Source: Sitta carolinensis (Eukaryota > Chordata > Aves > Passeriformes > Sittidae). Taken from it: a stretch of 64,000 nucleotides of DNA. The notes under the pieces are model-generated. The model searched no databases, had not been told where the DNA came from, and saw nothing but the letters and a program-made list of their open reading frames with translations. This document shows, piece after piece, positions 1-12,870 of the stretch. Location of the stretch: contig CM063289.1 in assembly GCA_032173965.1 (NCBI GenBank), positions 29,872,690-29,936,689 of the forward strand, in the 5' to 3' direction. How positions within the stretch are numbered: the first letter of the stretch is position 1; every line of letters starts with the position of its first letter. The position numbers and the translations under genes were made by a program.

Positions 1-7
1 GGTGATA

Positions 8-205
8 TTTATTTGGATATCAGGAAGAGTTTCTTCACAGCAAGCCTTGTCCAGCCCTGGCACAGCTGCCCACCCCTGGCAGGATTTAAAATCCCTGTGG
101 ATGTGGCACTTGGGGACACGGGTCAGTGGTGGCCTTGAGCGGTGCTGGGTTGGACTTGGTGATCTCAGAGGTCTCTGTCAGTTTAAACAATCCCATGATC
201 TTGGT
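8..205 (+). mobile_element. CR1-type LINE 3' end fragment
   Basis: The stretch 'gcaggatttaaa', 'gatgtggcacttggggaca', 'agtggtggcctt', 'ttggacttggtgatctcagag' follows the 3' region of avian CR1 elements in sense orientation. It is truncated at its 5' end, as is usual for CR1. Confidence 0.75.
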
Positions 206-3200
206 CACGTTGCCACCTTGGCTATCCCAGGCATTCCGTCTATGCCCAGCTGGGAGCAGAGGCATCATGTCTGCTCAGTCAAGCCATGTCCTGCCCTGCA
301 TTCCCAGCACTGCTGCACAGAGCAGGAACAACCCCAGAGCTGGATTATCCCTTCCAAGTTGGAAGGGATCCAGCAGAATCCAGTCCAGCTCTTAGCTGGC
401 CCACAGAGGGGTCGAAGCCCCAGACCCGGTGTTGTCAGCACCAGGCTCTACCCGGCTGAGCCAAGCTCAGGGGATTGATTCATGGATGTCACCCCAAACT
501 TGGGGCTCTGGGAACAACAAGCATTTCCCAGCAGCAGCAGCATCCTGGAGCTCAGCTCGGAGAGCTGAATCCCACATCACTTCCTTTGAATCATTCTGAA
601 TGAGGAAGGTGATGCACTCAGGAGGAGGATGTTGTGTTTTTTTTCTACCTGCCGAACAGGAGAAACCAAACAAACTCCTTTTTATGCCTTTGTCCGGAAC
701 CACCGTTTCCCCTTGGCTATTTATACTGAGCCAGCCCCCATCAGCCTCTGGCCTGCTTGGCCCCAGGAGAGCTGTTTAGCCTCAAACCAACATCACCATT
801 CCTGGCCAGCTCTGTCCCATCCCACTGATCCCACCCTGGGACCAGCAGGCTCCGGAAGGGAAGGATGAGGTGCAGGGGTGTCCCCACAGGTGTGGCTGGC
901 ATCACCTGGTGCCCACCACAATCTTTATTTTACATAAAGCCCAACATTTCATCCATGCATCAGGTTTTTCCTCCTGTTGGTTCCCGCTGGCAAATTTTGA
1001 TTTGGATTGGGAAGGAACCACCGCATTCCAAGATGGAGGTTAATAAAAAAACCAGATGGCTTAAATATTCTTTTTTTTTTTTTTTTTTTTTTTCCTAAGC
1101 TTTGCTTTTTTGGAAAGCTTTTTTGGCAGCTCCTAATGAGGAATCTGAAATTGGACAGGGCCGGAAGGAAGTGAGGGTGTAACCTGTAGGACACACAGGC
1201 ATCTTGCAGAGCCCTTTGGAAAACATTCCCAGATTTGATTGAGGTATAAAGTTGTTTGCCCAGCCAAAGTAAAAGTCATTAAATTTTTAAGCCGTCCCAT
1301 GCCAAACATCCCAGTCCATGGTGGAATGTGCTTCCAGGTGCTGCACAGCTTCCTGCACAGCTTCCAAGGAGCTCTGCTGGATTACAGCCATGCTGCCAGC
1401 TCATGATTGTATCCTCTGTCCCATGATACGTGATATTTTACTGAAACTTCTGCTCTGGGGATCATGAGAATCTCAGCTTTTCTTTAACCCCTCCTCTCTT
1501 TTTATCTCCTCCTCCTCCACCCCTCCTGTCCCAAGCAAGGAAAAGGAGGCTGCTGTGCCACATATCTGCTGGAAACTATGAATGCTAAGGCAACAACTGG
1601 CAGTCATATTTTTCAGCCTTTAACGTCAGGGTTCTCGAGGCAGTTTCCTGATTGGCAAAGAGGAGAGGATGATTAATGTCTTTGGAGTGCCGGGGTTTGG
1701 CGCTCGGGAGGCATCCGGAGCCTGCCCCGGGTGATGCCCTGAGCCGGAGCGGGCAGCGGGAGCTGCGGGGGCTGGGGAGGGGCAGTGCTGGGTGTCCAAA
1801 TTCCCCTCTGCCCCGCTGCTGCCTGGAGAACAGCCTGGGCACCCGGCTCTGGAGCAGGGAACACCGCCCGGAGCAGCGGCTCATCCCTTCCCACCCCCCG
1901 AAGGCATCGGGGTTTGGAGAGCCCTGCATCCCGCGCTTCTGCTGCCGTGCTGTCCCTGTAGTCGGGGAGTTTCTGTTTTTTAGAGATTTCGAGATTTGGC
2001 TTTTCAAAGGCTCAGCAGAGGCAGGTCGGGGCACATTTGCAGGGATTTGAGCACCCAGAGTGTGTGCCCTGTGCTGAACCCTTCGGAGAGCCTGGCTCCT
2101 GCCCATCCTGCCAGAACAGCCTTTGCATCCCAGGGAGGCTCCGGCGGGCTGGAGGGCTGGGAGCAGAGCTGGAATTGCTCTCCAGACCTCACCTGGGCAG
2201 CAGGAATGGGAGCAGAGCTGGAATTGCTCTCCAGACCTCACCTGGGCAGCAGGAATGGGAGCAGAGCTGGAATTGCTCTCCAGACCTCACCTGGGCAGCA
2301 GGAATGGGAGCAGAGCTGGAATTGCTCTCCAGACCTCACCTGGGCAGCAGGAATGGGAGCAGAGCTGGAATTGCTCTCCAGACCTCACCTGGGCAGCAGG
2401 AATGGGAGCAGAGCTGGAATTGCTCTCCAGACCTCACCTGGGCAGCAGGAATGGGAGCAGAGCTGGAATTGCTCTCCAGACCTCACCTGGGCAGCGGGAA
2501 TGGGAGCAGAGCTGGAATTGCTCTCCAGACCTCACCTGGGCAGCGGGGCCTTCCCGGAGCTCTTCTGAAGAACTCCCTGGAGCTACAATTGCAGCACAAT
2601 TGAGCCGCTCTGCCTGCTTTGATTCCAGCTTCAAAGCAGAGCTGGAGAATAATGGATGTTGCAGTTCAGTGGCTGACTCTGAAATTTGGGGTTAGGAAGG
2701 AGGTTGGCCAAGGGAGAGTGTGGGGAAATCTGGCTTCAGTTAAAATGATCTGAAACTTCTTAGGGAAGCAGAAGCCCAAAGTTTCATTTTTGGTCAGCCT
2801 GAAGTACTGCCAGGAGTGACATGGGAGAGTCAGTCCAAACTGAAGTGTCACGATTTTGGTGTCAACTCTTTTTAACTCCTTTAAAAAACAAGTCTCTGGT
2901 GATGGTTTCAGCCTGAAAAATTAACAGTTTTGTTTGGCAAGCCTCACGGGGAGCTGTGTTGACATTGGGAAAGAATCTGCACCTTTCTCCAGTCAGACCC
3001 TGTTGGCTCGACTTGAACCAATTTTTTTCAATTAGCTTTTGACCCCTCCAAAATCCAGGAATTGCTGCTCAGAGTCCAGAAAATGTCCTTCAGCTGTTTC
3101 AGAGCTGAGCAATTGTGACTGCAGCATCCTCTTCCTCCCTTCAGGAGAAATTCCAGGGTTAACTGGAAGGTTTAAAGGAAATTTCTGACCTCACCTATGG

Positions 3201-3548
3201 CATTGCCTTGCAGCAGTTTGACATCACTGCAGGGTCCATTCCAGACTGAAGGGAAGAGCTTTTTGGAACAGTAGGACAGCAGAGCCAGGCCCTTGCTGCC
3301 TCCAGGCATATTTTGAGCAAAAAATTGCAAAGGCAGCATGGGATGATGGTGGCACATTGCCCCTCATTTCCAGCTCGTGGCACAGGCAGGGAGCAGCCAT
3401 CTCTGGTTTTTCCTAACAGATCTGTCAATACTCCTCAACAAATCTTTGTGAAGCCTTTGGGGTTTCTTGGGGGAGAATGGAAAAAAGACTGAGGGAGCTG
3501 GAAAGAGAAAATGCCACCTCCTGACAGAGAATTCTTTGTCCCTCTTAG
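206..3548 (+). other. Intron sequence upstream of the first exon; mostly featureless
   Basis: Apart from the 49-bp array I see no exon in 206-2158 or 2551-3548. UCR1 motifs (for example VRNNF, DDLIVTPFAQV) are absent. There is a T-run at 1071-1094. The segment 1680-1960 is moderately GC-rich without a recognised promoter. Confidence 0.7.
2159..2550. repeat. Minisatellite, 49-bp unit, 8 copies
   Basis: Units begin at 2159, 2208, 2257, 2306, 2355, 2404, 2453 and 2502, each with 'gagcagagctggaattgctc' and 'tccagacctcacctgggcag'. They are almost identical. Since 49 is not a multiple of three, all three frames read the same peptide cyclically. Confidence 0.97.
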
Positions 3549-3598
3549 GAGATCTCCAGCCACGAGTCAGCCTCCTGTCTCCAGAGTGAACCTGCAAG
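3549..3598 (+). CDS. PDE4B: PDE4B long-isoform exon, UCR1-UCR2 linker (50 nt)
   Basis: This exon encodes RSPATSQPPVSRVNLQ with a split codon at each end. It matches the human PDE4B long-form linker, which reads RSPAASQPPVSRVNPQ just before EESYQKL. The acceptor is a pyrimidine-rich tract ending in AG at 3547-3548 and the donor is GTACGT at 3599. It begins on the third base of a codon and ends on the first base, a G. That G joins AG at 35854 to make the Glu of EEPYQKL. Only long isoforms carrying UCR1 should contain it, since the short and super-short promoters lie downstream. The preceding UCR1 exons are not in the window. The exon is short, but its sequence, phase and length all agree. Confidence 0.93.
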
Positions 3599-3903
3599 GT
3601 ACGTGTGGGGTTTGGGGAGGGCTGCCAGCCCCAGTGCACACACACAGCGTTTACTGCTCACAGCTGCCTCTCTGCCCCCTCCCCAGTGCAGTTCTGGGTT
3701 CCTCCTGCAAAACCCATGGCTCTGAATATTGTTATTTTAATGGCTTGGTTTGGGGTTTCTGCTGGTGTATTAGCACGGGAGATGAACACGATTTTGGTTT
3801 GATAGTCACAGCCACAGTGGCTGCTGTTCTTGTGAGTCCCTGTGAGCACAGGCCTGGACAAGCCCCAGCCCACGAGCCTTGAACAGGCTCAGACACGGCT
3901 GGG

Positions 3904-3906
<3 letters not shown>

Positions 3907-3946
<40 letters not shown>

Positions 3947-3962
3947 TATTATTATTATTATT
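3907..3962. repeat. Poly-T tract followed by ATT microsatellite
   Basis: About 37 T residues then repeats of ATT. It is a likely length-variable site. Confidence 0.95.
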
Positions 3963-6334
3963 CTGTTTATTTCAGTTTGTTTCCATGTGATCTGTGTACT
4001 CAGACCTTTCCTGGGGGAGACTTCCTGCTGGGAAGGGGGTGCCAGGGCAAGGTGGGGTGGGCAGCACGTGAGGGGGAAGGCATGAGGAGGAAGATGAGCA
4101 GCAGAAACTGATGGCTTAGGACAGGGTTATTTGATTTAAAACTGGGTTTAACCCAGCTGAGGATCTGTAGATCAGGATCAGTGCTGGCTTTACTCACACT
4201 AATTCAAAGGTTGCTCCTGAGAGAAGGAGATAAGATTTGGAGCAGTGCCCGTTTGTAAGGTTTAATCTCAGCCTTTCCAATAATTACATGCTTGGAGGGA
4301 CTAATAAAGCTTAATTTTCACAGTGTGTGAAGCCTGGATAGCTATCATTTCCTCTCCTGCTGTGTGTTATTTATTCTCAGGGGACAAGCAGAGTCCTGGA
4401 CAGTTCCAGCTTAGGTTCCTCCAAACTTCTTAATGGGAGGTGGAAACCTCTGATGCAAAACCAAAACTGGACAACACAACCTTAAACTCCTTCTCTTTCT
4501 GTCACAGCCAGCAGGAGTGCAGCTCATCACCTGATTTAAAGCTGGGTCTAGCCAGGCTTTGAATTTGTGCCTGTGTGGAAAAAAAAAAAAAAAATCATGG
4601 AAAATTTCCTAGGCTTTCCATAGATCTGTTTATATAAGTTAGAGGAGAGAATGCCTTTCCAGGAATTTTTAGGTTCATTTTCTTAACACCTTCCGTGGAA
4701 AAAATTGCTCTCAACTTTTTAACACTTTGGGGATATTTTTCTACACTATTTCCAAAGTGAGCTGTAGGACACTTGGTACTTTTTAGCTGATCCAAGTTTC
4801 TAGTGCTGGAAATACATGAAAATTCCTTTAGGAATGAAGTGTTTAACACACAGAACTGTAGAGCAGGATTTGTGTTACCTTGTGAAGGTTGGATTTGTGG
4901 CCCCTCAAGTAAATAGGTTTTTAACCACGAATCTTAACTGCTTTTAGGTGAAACTTTCAAATAAAAATTTAAAAAGCGAGTTGGATCATTACAGCTTCAG
5001 TAAATGGTGACACTTTGTAGGTAAGAAGGAGATGCATTTTTGACATTAATAGGAAATTGTGGGATTTCCTACACAAACCCAGCCAACACTGGCATAATTG
5101 GTAGAAAATCCTGGGGTTCTTGGTTAAATTCAGGTCCCTGCCTTCCTCTGCCTCCTCACAGCCACTGTCACACTGAATTCCTTTCCAGCAGCAGCAAACA
5201 ATCACAACCCTTGACTTTCTAAGGAAGTTTCCATTTAATTCAGCAAGAACTGAAACTTTTAAGGAATTTTTTTTTCAGCGTTTGCACCTTTTTTCCCCCC
5301 TTGATGGCTTCTGCTTTGGAAATTATGAACAGAAGGAGAGATTTTTCCTCTCAGAGCCCTCCCAGAGCAGCTGAGAGGATGCAGAGTGTTTTTCCTGAAG
5401 GCTTTGCAGGAGGAAGTAGTCGTGTTTTGATTGGGACCAGGCTGCTTCACATCCCTCTGGATAAAAGCCTGCCTTTGGAACGAGCTGGGTTTAGATCCAC
5501 GAGGTTTGTCAAAGCTCAGAATTTGATTTTCACCCTCCAATGTCACCCATTGATTCATGGCTTTACCACAACCCGCTGACATCACCGTGAGCATCTCGTG
5601 GATGTGTTTCCTTTGATTTGTCATTAATGGGGTGATTTATATCCTGTTCTGAGAAATACAGAACTCAGGGTTTCAAGCAAACGAGGCTGCATTAATAAAA
5701 TTACCCCGGAGGGAGGCAAATTACATCCAGCATTTGCACTGCAAGGAACACACGCCAGCTATTTGCTCCAGCTGGAATATTCCAGGATTTTCCAAGCAAC
5801 AACAGCCAAATCTGTGGCTGGTGTTGCATCACTGAGGACCCAGGCCCGTGGTGAAATGAGGAAATTCTTTTTTTTTTTTTTTTGCTTTCATTTTCTTATA
5901 AGTAGTAAAACTTCTGGTTGGGTTTTTCCTGGGACAAAGGGCTTTGAAAAATGCACTGCTGGTGTCCCTGTGAATTTCAGAGCTTTCTTAACCTCTCCAG
6001 CACAGCCAGAGAAGGAAGGGGAATATGCATTGAACATCCTGTGTTTTGTCCTTGGTATCAGCTGAAGTAAATCTGGCAGATTTTTCCTGTTATTTTGTTA
6101 CGACTGCAGCTCACAGGAACGCACAAAATCGCGTTTATGAATTAACCGAGAAACCACAGCATGGAAATACAAAGCCAGAGCAGAAGTCCATCAGTCCTTC
6201 GTTAGCTGGGCAGGATGATGGGGATGCTGTGGGGTTCCTGTGCTGTGTGGCGTCCCCAGCAGCTGTGCAGGGCCAGGGCAGGTGTGTTCAGCCACCTCGG
6301 GGTTAGGGAACAATGAGAGACATTGTCACACGGC

Positions 6335-6850
6335 GCCCTGAGGGCTCTTGCTCCTGAGATTTCTTTCTCCTGAGGATTCTTTCTCCTGAGGGTTCCTTCT
6401 CCTGAGGGTTCTTTCTCCTGAGATTTCTTTCTCCCAATGTTTCTTTCTCCTGAGGGTTTTTCTCCTGAGGGTTCATTGTCCCAAGGGTTCTCTCTCCTGA
6501 GGTTTCTTTCTCCCGAGGTTTCTTTCTCCCAAGGTTTCTTTCTCCTGAGGGCTCTTTGTCCCAAGGTTTCTTTCTCCTCAGGGCTCTTTCTCCTGAGAGC
6601 TCTTTCTCCTGAGGGTTCTTTCTCCTGAGGGTTCATTGTCCCAAGGGTTCTCTCTCCTGAGGTTTCTTTCTCCCAAGGGTTCTTTCTCCCAAGGGTTCTT
6701 TCTCCCAAGGTTTCTTTCTCCTGAGGGTTCATTGTCCTGCGGGTTCATTGTCCTGAGGTTTCTTCCAAGTTTTCTTTCTCTGAGGGCTCTTTCTCCCAAG
6801 GTTTCTTTCTCCCAAGGTTTCTTTCTCCGAGGGCTCTTTCTCCCATCCCC
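6335..6850. repeat. Pyrimidine-rich minisatellite, about 17-20-bp unit
   Basis: Variants of 'ttctttctcctgagggt' and 'ttctttctcccaaggtt' repeat about 28 times with irregular unit length. Open frames on both strands through it are repeat artefacts. Confidence 0.92.
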
Positions 6851-8429
6851 CTTTGTTTCTGAGACTGTGGCCTCTGCCACAGTTGCTTCCAGTGACCTTT
6901 GTCCACCTTGGGCTCAGGAATCCATCCCTCCTTCCCTTCTCCAGCCAGCTCTGCCCTCCCCTGGCCCCAGTGAAAGGTCTGCAGTTTCTACCCAATGATT
7001 CAACCAATAACACCTTTAACCAGCAACAGGTCTGGCTTTTCCTGCTTGGTTTTGTTCCTTCTTCCATATTTATTCCCCTCAGTGACCTTTACTCCCCCTG
7101 AATTAAATCACCTTTCACTGGCTGCCACCATCAGCCGAAGCCTCTCGTTCTTCCACAAATTTGGAACAAACTTTTCCCCACCTGTTTTGTTCCCTCACCA
7201 CCAACCCTGTGTTTTCCCATTCCTGTTTGATCCACTGCCACATTTAAAGCACAGAGTTCTGGATCAGGCAGCGCAGGCTGTGGTTTGCAGAGACTCCTCT
7301 CAGGATCCCCTTGGACACTCTCAGCACTCACTAATGAGTTCTCCTCACAATTAACCACCCAATATTGCTGATCTGCCTCGGGCTCAGGGGGTGCAGCCCT
7401 TTGGGATATGTCACCCCCGGCACTTCAGGGCTCAGGGGATTAAATCTTTGTTCAAATTCCTCTCTGGGGATGGGAGGGAAGGCTCGGTGTTTTCCTTCCT
7501 TGTGCCTTAGCTCTGCTTTCCTGTACCTCGGCACGTTTGCCTGCACTTCTCACATGCCTTTACACGACCTCCAAACTCGCACCCTTTCATTTTTCCTGTG
7601 GGTGTAGGACGCACACAGACTCGTGCACGGAGCTTTGTGTAAAGCATAAACAAAGGCTGGATAATGCTCGTGCTACCCAGAGCCCCAAGTTCTCGTAGGA
7701 GTTAAGGAGTTAAGCATCCAAGTGAGCTCTGGGTTACAGATCTCTCTGAATCCCCAGCAATTAGCAATTAGCTGCCCTTGCAGCATCCTCCTCTGCTCGG
7801 CACGTGCAGAATGGCTCTGGGCACACACACAGAGGAGAGGATTCATTTTGAAATTCTCTTTCTTTGCTGGGAGTTTGGCTGAAGATTTGACCTTTTGATT
7901 TTGGGGAGCGCCCGTAAAAGTCAAATGGTTGTGGTGCTTTGGGCTTTTACAGGAGTGCAGGGGAGCCACGAGTTCCTGAGCAGCTGAGCCACAGAGTCAC
8001 TGGCTGCGTGCACAAAGGGAGGCTTGTTAGCACCTACAGATTTTATTTTTAAAGGATGCAGCGCAGGCAGGATGCAGATTATTCAGGAACTAGCCAAAAC
8101 CGTGTGGAGAAATCAGGGAGATAATGAGCTTAATGACGTGCCTGAAGGAGGGCTGGTGAGCACTGAAGTGATTCTGGAGGCTGCCCTGGGACAGAGAGCA
8201 GCCAGAGCCCAAGGGTAAAGCTGGGATTTATTAAACCCTCCCTGGTGCCAGCCAAGGTGAGCCCAGCCTGGTCCCACAATGGGGGCTGAGCACGAGGGTC
8301 ACACTGGGATCAGTTCTGCTCCAGCAGCACATTGGAGTTCATTGTGCAATTCCAGCTCCAGCCATGGAGCTCCATCCTCCTGGGTTTCCCTTCTCACTTC
8401 ACCCTTGGGTTTGTTCTTGGGCCTGAAAT

Positions 8430-9120
8430 TTGTATCAGTTGTCCTTGATGCCAAGCTGGAGAAGGAATTGTTTTGTCTCCCTGCTGTGAAGAGAGCTTAA
8501 TAGCACTCAATATGAAACCTAAAACTGCCCACTAAACCAGCCCAGAATCTAAAAAACATAAAACCCAAACCTTGATGCATCATTTCCTCCCCTTAGAAAC
8601 TCGACAAGACCTTTACCTTGTCGAGTCCCTATTCCAAATACAAGCACCTAACAACCTAAACCAAACATCTAACAAGAGATAAATACTATAATATTTATAG
8701 TAATTATCGATTCTCGCTGCTTTTCGGATGAAAAGTGAGTTTTAAAAACTGAGGCAGCTCCAGGGCCATCTCGGGTCTGTTCCCAGCTCTCCGGGGGTCT
8801 CGGGGTTTGCTTTTGTCAAGATGACCCTGAGATGTATAAAAGTGTCTGTTTCCCAACCCAGCTTTCACAGAATGAGTCAGAAGTCTTCAGCTGATGCTCT
8901 CAAGGTTGCTTTATTGTTTCTTATCTCAGATATTTTCTGTCTGGGCTGCCCAGGTCTGTTCAGCAGGGCAGCCCCAGGCGCACTCTCTGCCCCTGGGGCA
9001 GGCACTGTTTTTACATTACAATTCTGTGTTAGTTCTTTACAGTGCTGATCCAATGCCTCTCACCTGTGTTAGACAGTCCCATTCTACTCCACTCCAATCC
9101 CCAAGTGCCACCATCCCCAA
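8430..9120 (-). mobile_element. Possible LTR or ERV remnant, antisense
   Basis: On the - strand a polyadenylation-like 'aacaataaa' follows 'ctgagataag'. The same 19 bases occur in the opposite orientation at 13333-13351. No coding capacity recognised; family unknown. Confidence 0.35.
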
Positions 9121-9324
9121 GAAGATGAGGTTAGGGAGAAGAAGGAAGGAGGACAGGACAGCACTCAAATCCTTCCATCTTACCCTTTAAGCTTCTACGG
9201 TAAAAATCTTCAAAAATTCCCTTTTCACTCTACAACTATCATGATATTTAAATTTTTGTGACTTTCAGTTCTTCATTCAAAGGTTTAATTTGTTCCATGG
9301 GTCAAACTCAAAGCCCAGGAGTCC

Positions 9325-9640
9325 TTGGGGTCTGTGCCCCCCCAGGTCTGTCCCCCTGCCAGGGTCTGTGACCCCAATGCCAGGGTCTGTGACCCCAAGC
9401 CAGGTCTGTGCCCCAATGCCAGGTCTGTGCCCCCCTGCCAGGGTCTGTGCCCCCAATGCCAGGGTCTGTGACCCCAATGCCAGGGCTGTGCCCCCCAGTG
9501 TGCCCCCCCTGCCAGGGTCTGTGCCCCCCAATGCCAGGGTCTGTGACCCCTGCCGGGTCGTGCCCCAATGCCAGGGTCTGTGCCCTGCAGGGCTGTGCCC
9601 CCTGCGTCTGTGCCCCCTGCCAGGCTTTGGAGCCCGTGAG
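9325..9640. repeat. Minisatellite, about 20-25-bp unit, about 13 copies
   Basis: Units combine 'ccagggtctgtg' with 'ccccaatg' and variable C-runs, so phase is irregular. Confidence 0.9.
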
Positions 9641-9794
9641 CTGATCACCCAGGGCTGTCAGAGCCATGCCGGGTTCCCACTCGGGGCAGTTCATTCCTGC
9701 CGGGAATCCGCTCCGCGTGTTGCTCGCGGCTGCCTCGCACACACCCCCCGAAAGTTGGACTCATGCATCTTAGTAAGTATTTCAGTTATGCCAT

Positions 9795-9802
9795 TGACGT
9801 CA
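9795..9802. promoter_or_regulatory. Consensus CRE palindrome TGACGTCA
   Basis: The full CREB/ATF site TGACGTCA sits within a 12-bp perfect palindrome, ATTGACGTCAAT (9793-9804). The surrounding stretch, about 9750-10340, is unique-looking sequence between repeat arrays and may be a conserved intronic element. CREB control of PDE4 genes is established as cAMP feedback; that this site is active is inference. Confidence 0.45.
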
Positions 9803-10477
9803 ATGCAGTCATTAAATAGATTGCCGGCCCTCCCAGCAGCAAACCTGTGCCAAAGAGCTAGAGGCAGACACATTTTAAAAGAAGAACATCAGGTTTGCTT
9901 TAGCATTTGGAGAGAATTAAGGGGGAAAGTTGCTTCTGCAGTCACCCTTTGCAATAAGGGTGGGTTTTTTTTGCTGCCTTTTCTAAGGCTCGCTGGCGGT
10001 GGAGGTAATTGCTGGGTTTTATTGCACGTTTCTTGTGTTGCTGTGTGCATAAACAGCTCCGAAGGAGACAAAAAAGTCATTTTTGTGACCGCCTCTGGCT
10101 GACAAGTGACACTTGTTTCAGGTCCCCTGGGCAGATTTATTTGTGTATCAAGTGACAGGAGGCGTTCAGGCAAACCTGCTTAGCCTTTGACTCCCGAAAT
10201 TCTGCCAGGATTGATTTCATGACATCTATATAAGAAAATAGCCTTCATTTCTCCTCGGCAGGCTCTGAAGACACACAAGCTAATCACGACTCCATAGCAA
10301 CGGATAAAAACTGTTTTCCCCTCGGCCCCACCTGTGGATGTCACATGAAGATGCTCCACGTGCTGCTGCCATCAGGAGCCTGTCACTCCCGGGGCCAGCT
10401 GCCTCCTGGGACAGACCCGGGGCTGGAGGCACCCCTGGTGCCTTTGCCTGGTCAGGGGATGCCTAGAACAGAGGCTA

Positions 10478-10625
10478 GATTTAAATTAAATTAAACTAAA
10501 ATTAAAATTAAAACTAAAAATAAAATTAAAACTAAAATTAAAACTAAAGCTAAAATTAAAATTAAAATTAAAAATAAAGCTAAAATTAAAAATTAAAATT
10601 AAAATTAAAATAAAATTTAAAATCA
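10478..10625. repeat. A/T-rich simple repeat
   Basis: Degenerate repeats of 'aaaattaaaactaaa' with no coding potential. Confidence 0.9.
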
Positions 10626-11234
10626 TAATAGCGGGTATATATTGAAAGCCTTCAATAGGTGCTGTCAGACCCTCTGAGGGCTACACCCAAAACGACGATT
10701 TTGCGTCACGAGTTTTTTATAGTTTTAGCTTTGGTCCCTTTACGTATCAGGGGTTAATCCTCCAATTACAGCTTCAGGTAATGAAGTCATTTTCTCTCAG
10801 TTTGCTCCCCCCAATTCACTGTTGTTTCCGTCTCTCAGTGAGGTGTCCTTGAGTTTCAGGCCGAGAGAGGAATTGTTTTGTCCTAATAAAAAAGGAGAGC
10901 AGCAGCTGCCAGGCTGTGGCGTTTTCGGGTTACACACTAAAGCAGCACGGGATGTGAAAAATATAAAAAAAGCTCGATGCTAAGGCATTGCTGGGAGGTG
11001 ACATGCTCAGGTGAGGCAGGTGAGGGAGCAGCTTCTCCTTGCCGGGAGGAGCAGGTCTGTTCTAGCAGCAGCCTTGCTGTTCCGGGGAGGGCACCGATCG
11101 CTGGGGTTGTCACCGTGTCCCCGAGGAGCTGCGGGGGATAAAGCGTCAAGGCAGCGCCGATGGCGGGGCTGTGTGTGCTGCGTTCTGCCCGAGTCCCCGG
11201 TGAGGGGCAGGGACCTGCGGGGCGGCACGGGCCC

Positions 11235-12870
11235 CGCGGCCGTGGTCACTCTGGGCCCTGGGTCACTCTGGGGCCCTGGGTCACTCTGGGGCCGTGGGTC
11301 ACTCTGGGCCCGTGGGTCACTCTGGGGCCGTGGGTCACTCTGGGGCCCTGGGTCACTCTGGGGCCCTGGGTCACTCTGGGGCCGTGGGTCCCTGCTGGTC
11401 CGTGGGTCACTCTGGGGCCGTGGGTCCCGCTGTGTCCGTGGGTCACTCTGGGGCCGTGGGTCACTCTGGGGCCGTGGGTCCCGCTGTGTCCGTGGGTCAG
11501 TCTGGGCCGTGGGTCACTCTGTGTCCTGGGTCCCGCTGTGTCCGTGGGTCACTCTGTGTCCGTGGGTCACTCTGTGTCCGTGGGTCCCGCTGTGTCCGTG
11601 GGTCACTCTGTGTCCCTGGGTCCCGCTGTGTCCGTGGGTCCCGCTGTGTCCGTGGGTCACTCTGTGTCCGTGGGTCACTCTGTGTCCCGGGATCCCGCTG
11701 TGTCCGTGGGTCACTCTGTGTCCGTGGGTCACTCTGTGTCCGTGGGTCCCGCTGTGTCCGTGGGTCACTCTGTGTCCCTGGGTCCCGCTGTGTCCGTGGG
11801 TCCCGCTGTGTCCGTGGGTCACTCTGTATCCCTGGGTCCCGCTGTGTCCGTGGGTCCCGCTGTGTCCGTGGGTCACTCTGTGTCCCTGGGTCCCGCTGTG
11901 TCCCGGGATCCCGCTGTGTCCGTGGGTCACTCTGTGTCCGTGGGTCACTCTGTGTCCCGGGATCCCGCTGTGTCCGTGGGTCACTCTGGGGCCCTGGTCC
12001 CGCTGTGTCCGTGGGTCCCGCTGTGTCCGTGGGTCACTCTGTGTCCCTGGGTCCCGCTGTGTCCGTGGTCCCGCTGTGTCCGTGGGTCACTCTGGGTCCG
12101 TGGGTCACTCTGGGGCCGTGGGTCACTTGGGGCCGTGGGTCCCGCTGTGTCCGTGGGTCACTCTGGGGCCGTGGGTCACTCTGTGTCCGTGGGTCACTCT
12201 GGGTCCATAGATCCCGCCGTGTCCCGGGATCCCGCTGTGTCCGTGGGTCCGCTGTGTCCGTGGGTCACTCTGGGTCCGTGGATCCCGCTGTGTCCGTGGG
12301 TCACTCTGGGGCCGTGGGTCACTCTGTGTCCATGGATCCCGCTGTGTCCATGGATCCCGCTGTGTCCATGGATCCTGCTGTGTCCCTGGATCCTGTTCTG
12401 TCCCTGGTCCCGTTCTGTCCTTGGATCCCGTTCTGTCCCTGGGTCCCGCTGTGTCCCTGGGTCACTCTGTGTTCGTGGGTCCCGCTGTGTCCATGGATCC
12501 CGCTGTGTCCATGGATCCCGCTGTGTCCATGGATCCTGCTGTGTCCCTGGGTCTTGCTGTGTCCCTCAGTCTCCTCTGCTCCTCAGGGCCGGGTCAGGCT
12601 CCGCTCCGGTCCTGTTCTGTCTCCGGGTCCCTCTGTGTCCTTGGATCCCGTTCTGTCCCTGGTCCCATTCTGTCCGTGGGTCCCGCTTTGTCCCCGGGAT
12701 CCCGCTGTGTCCGTGGGTCCCGCTGTGTCCCGGATCCCGCTGTGTCCGTGGGTCCCGCTGTGTCCCCGGGATCCCGCTGTGTCCGCGGGTCCCGCTGTGT
12801 CCCCGGGATCCCGCTGTGTCCGTGGGTCCCGCTGTGTCCCCGGGATCCCGCTGTGTCCCTGACTTCCCAA
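11235..12870. repeat. Large 18-bp minisatellite, about 90 copies
   Basis: The unit is 'gtgggtcactctgtgtcc' with variants 'cccgctgtgtcc', 'ctctggggcc' and, further right, 'ggatcccgctgtgtcc'. The unit is a multiple of three, so several frames stay open for 400-570 codons. Variant units are ordered in blocks: 'tggggcc' types on the left, 'ctgtgtcc' in the centre, 'gggatcc' on the right. Confidence 0.97.

Noticed and set aside
1996..2695. About 190-codon frames in all three + frames
   Set aside because: The 49-bp unit cycles through all frames; there is no independent evidence of coding.
1..3548. Search for UCR1 exons upstream of the 50-nt exon
   Set aside because: No match to the UCR1 motifs (SDSDYDLSPKAMSRNSS, DDLIVTPFAQVLASLR, VRNNF) in any frame; these exons must lie left of the window.
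3549..3598. Assignment of the gene to PDE4A, PDE4C or PDE4D
   Set aside because: The linker RSPATSQPPVSRVNLQ, the B2- and B5-type N-termini, and [20 protein letters not shown] and SSDTF all fit PDE4B only.
9325..12870. CRISPR-like direct repeats
   Set aside because: Units are contiguous, with no unique spacers, and the host is a vertebrate.
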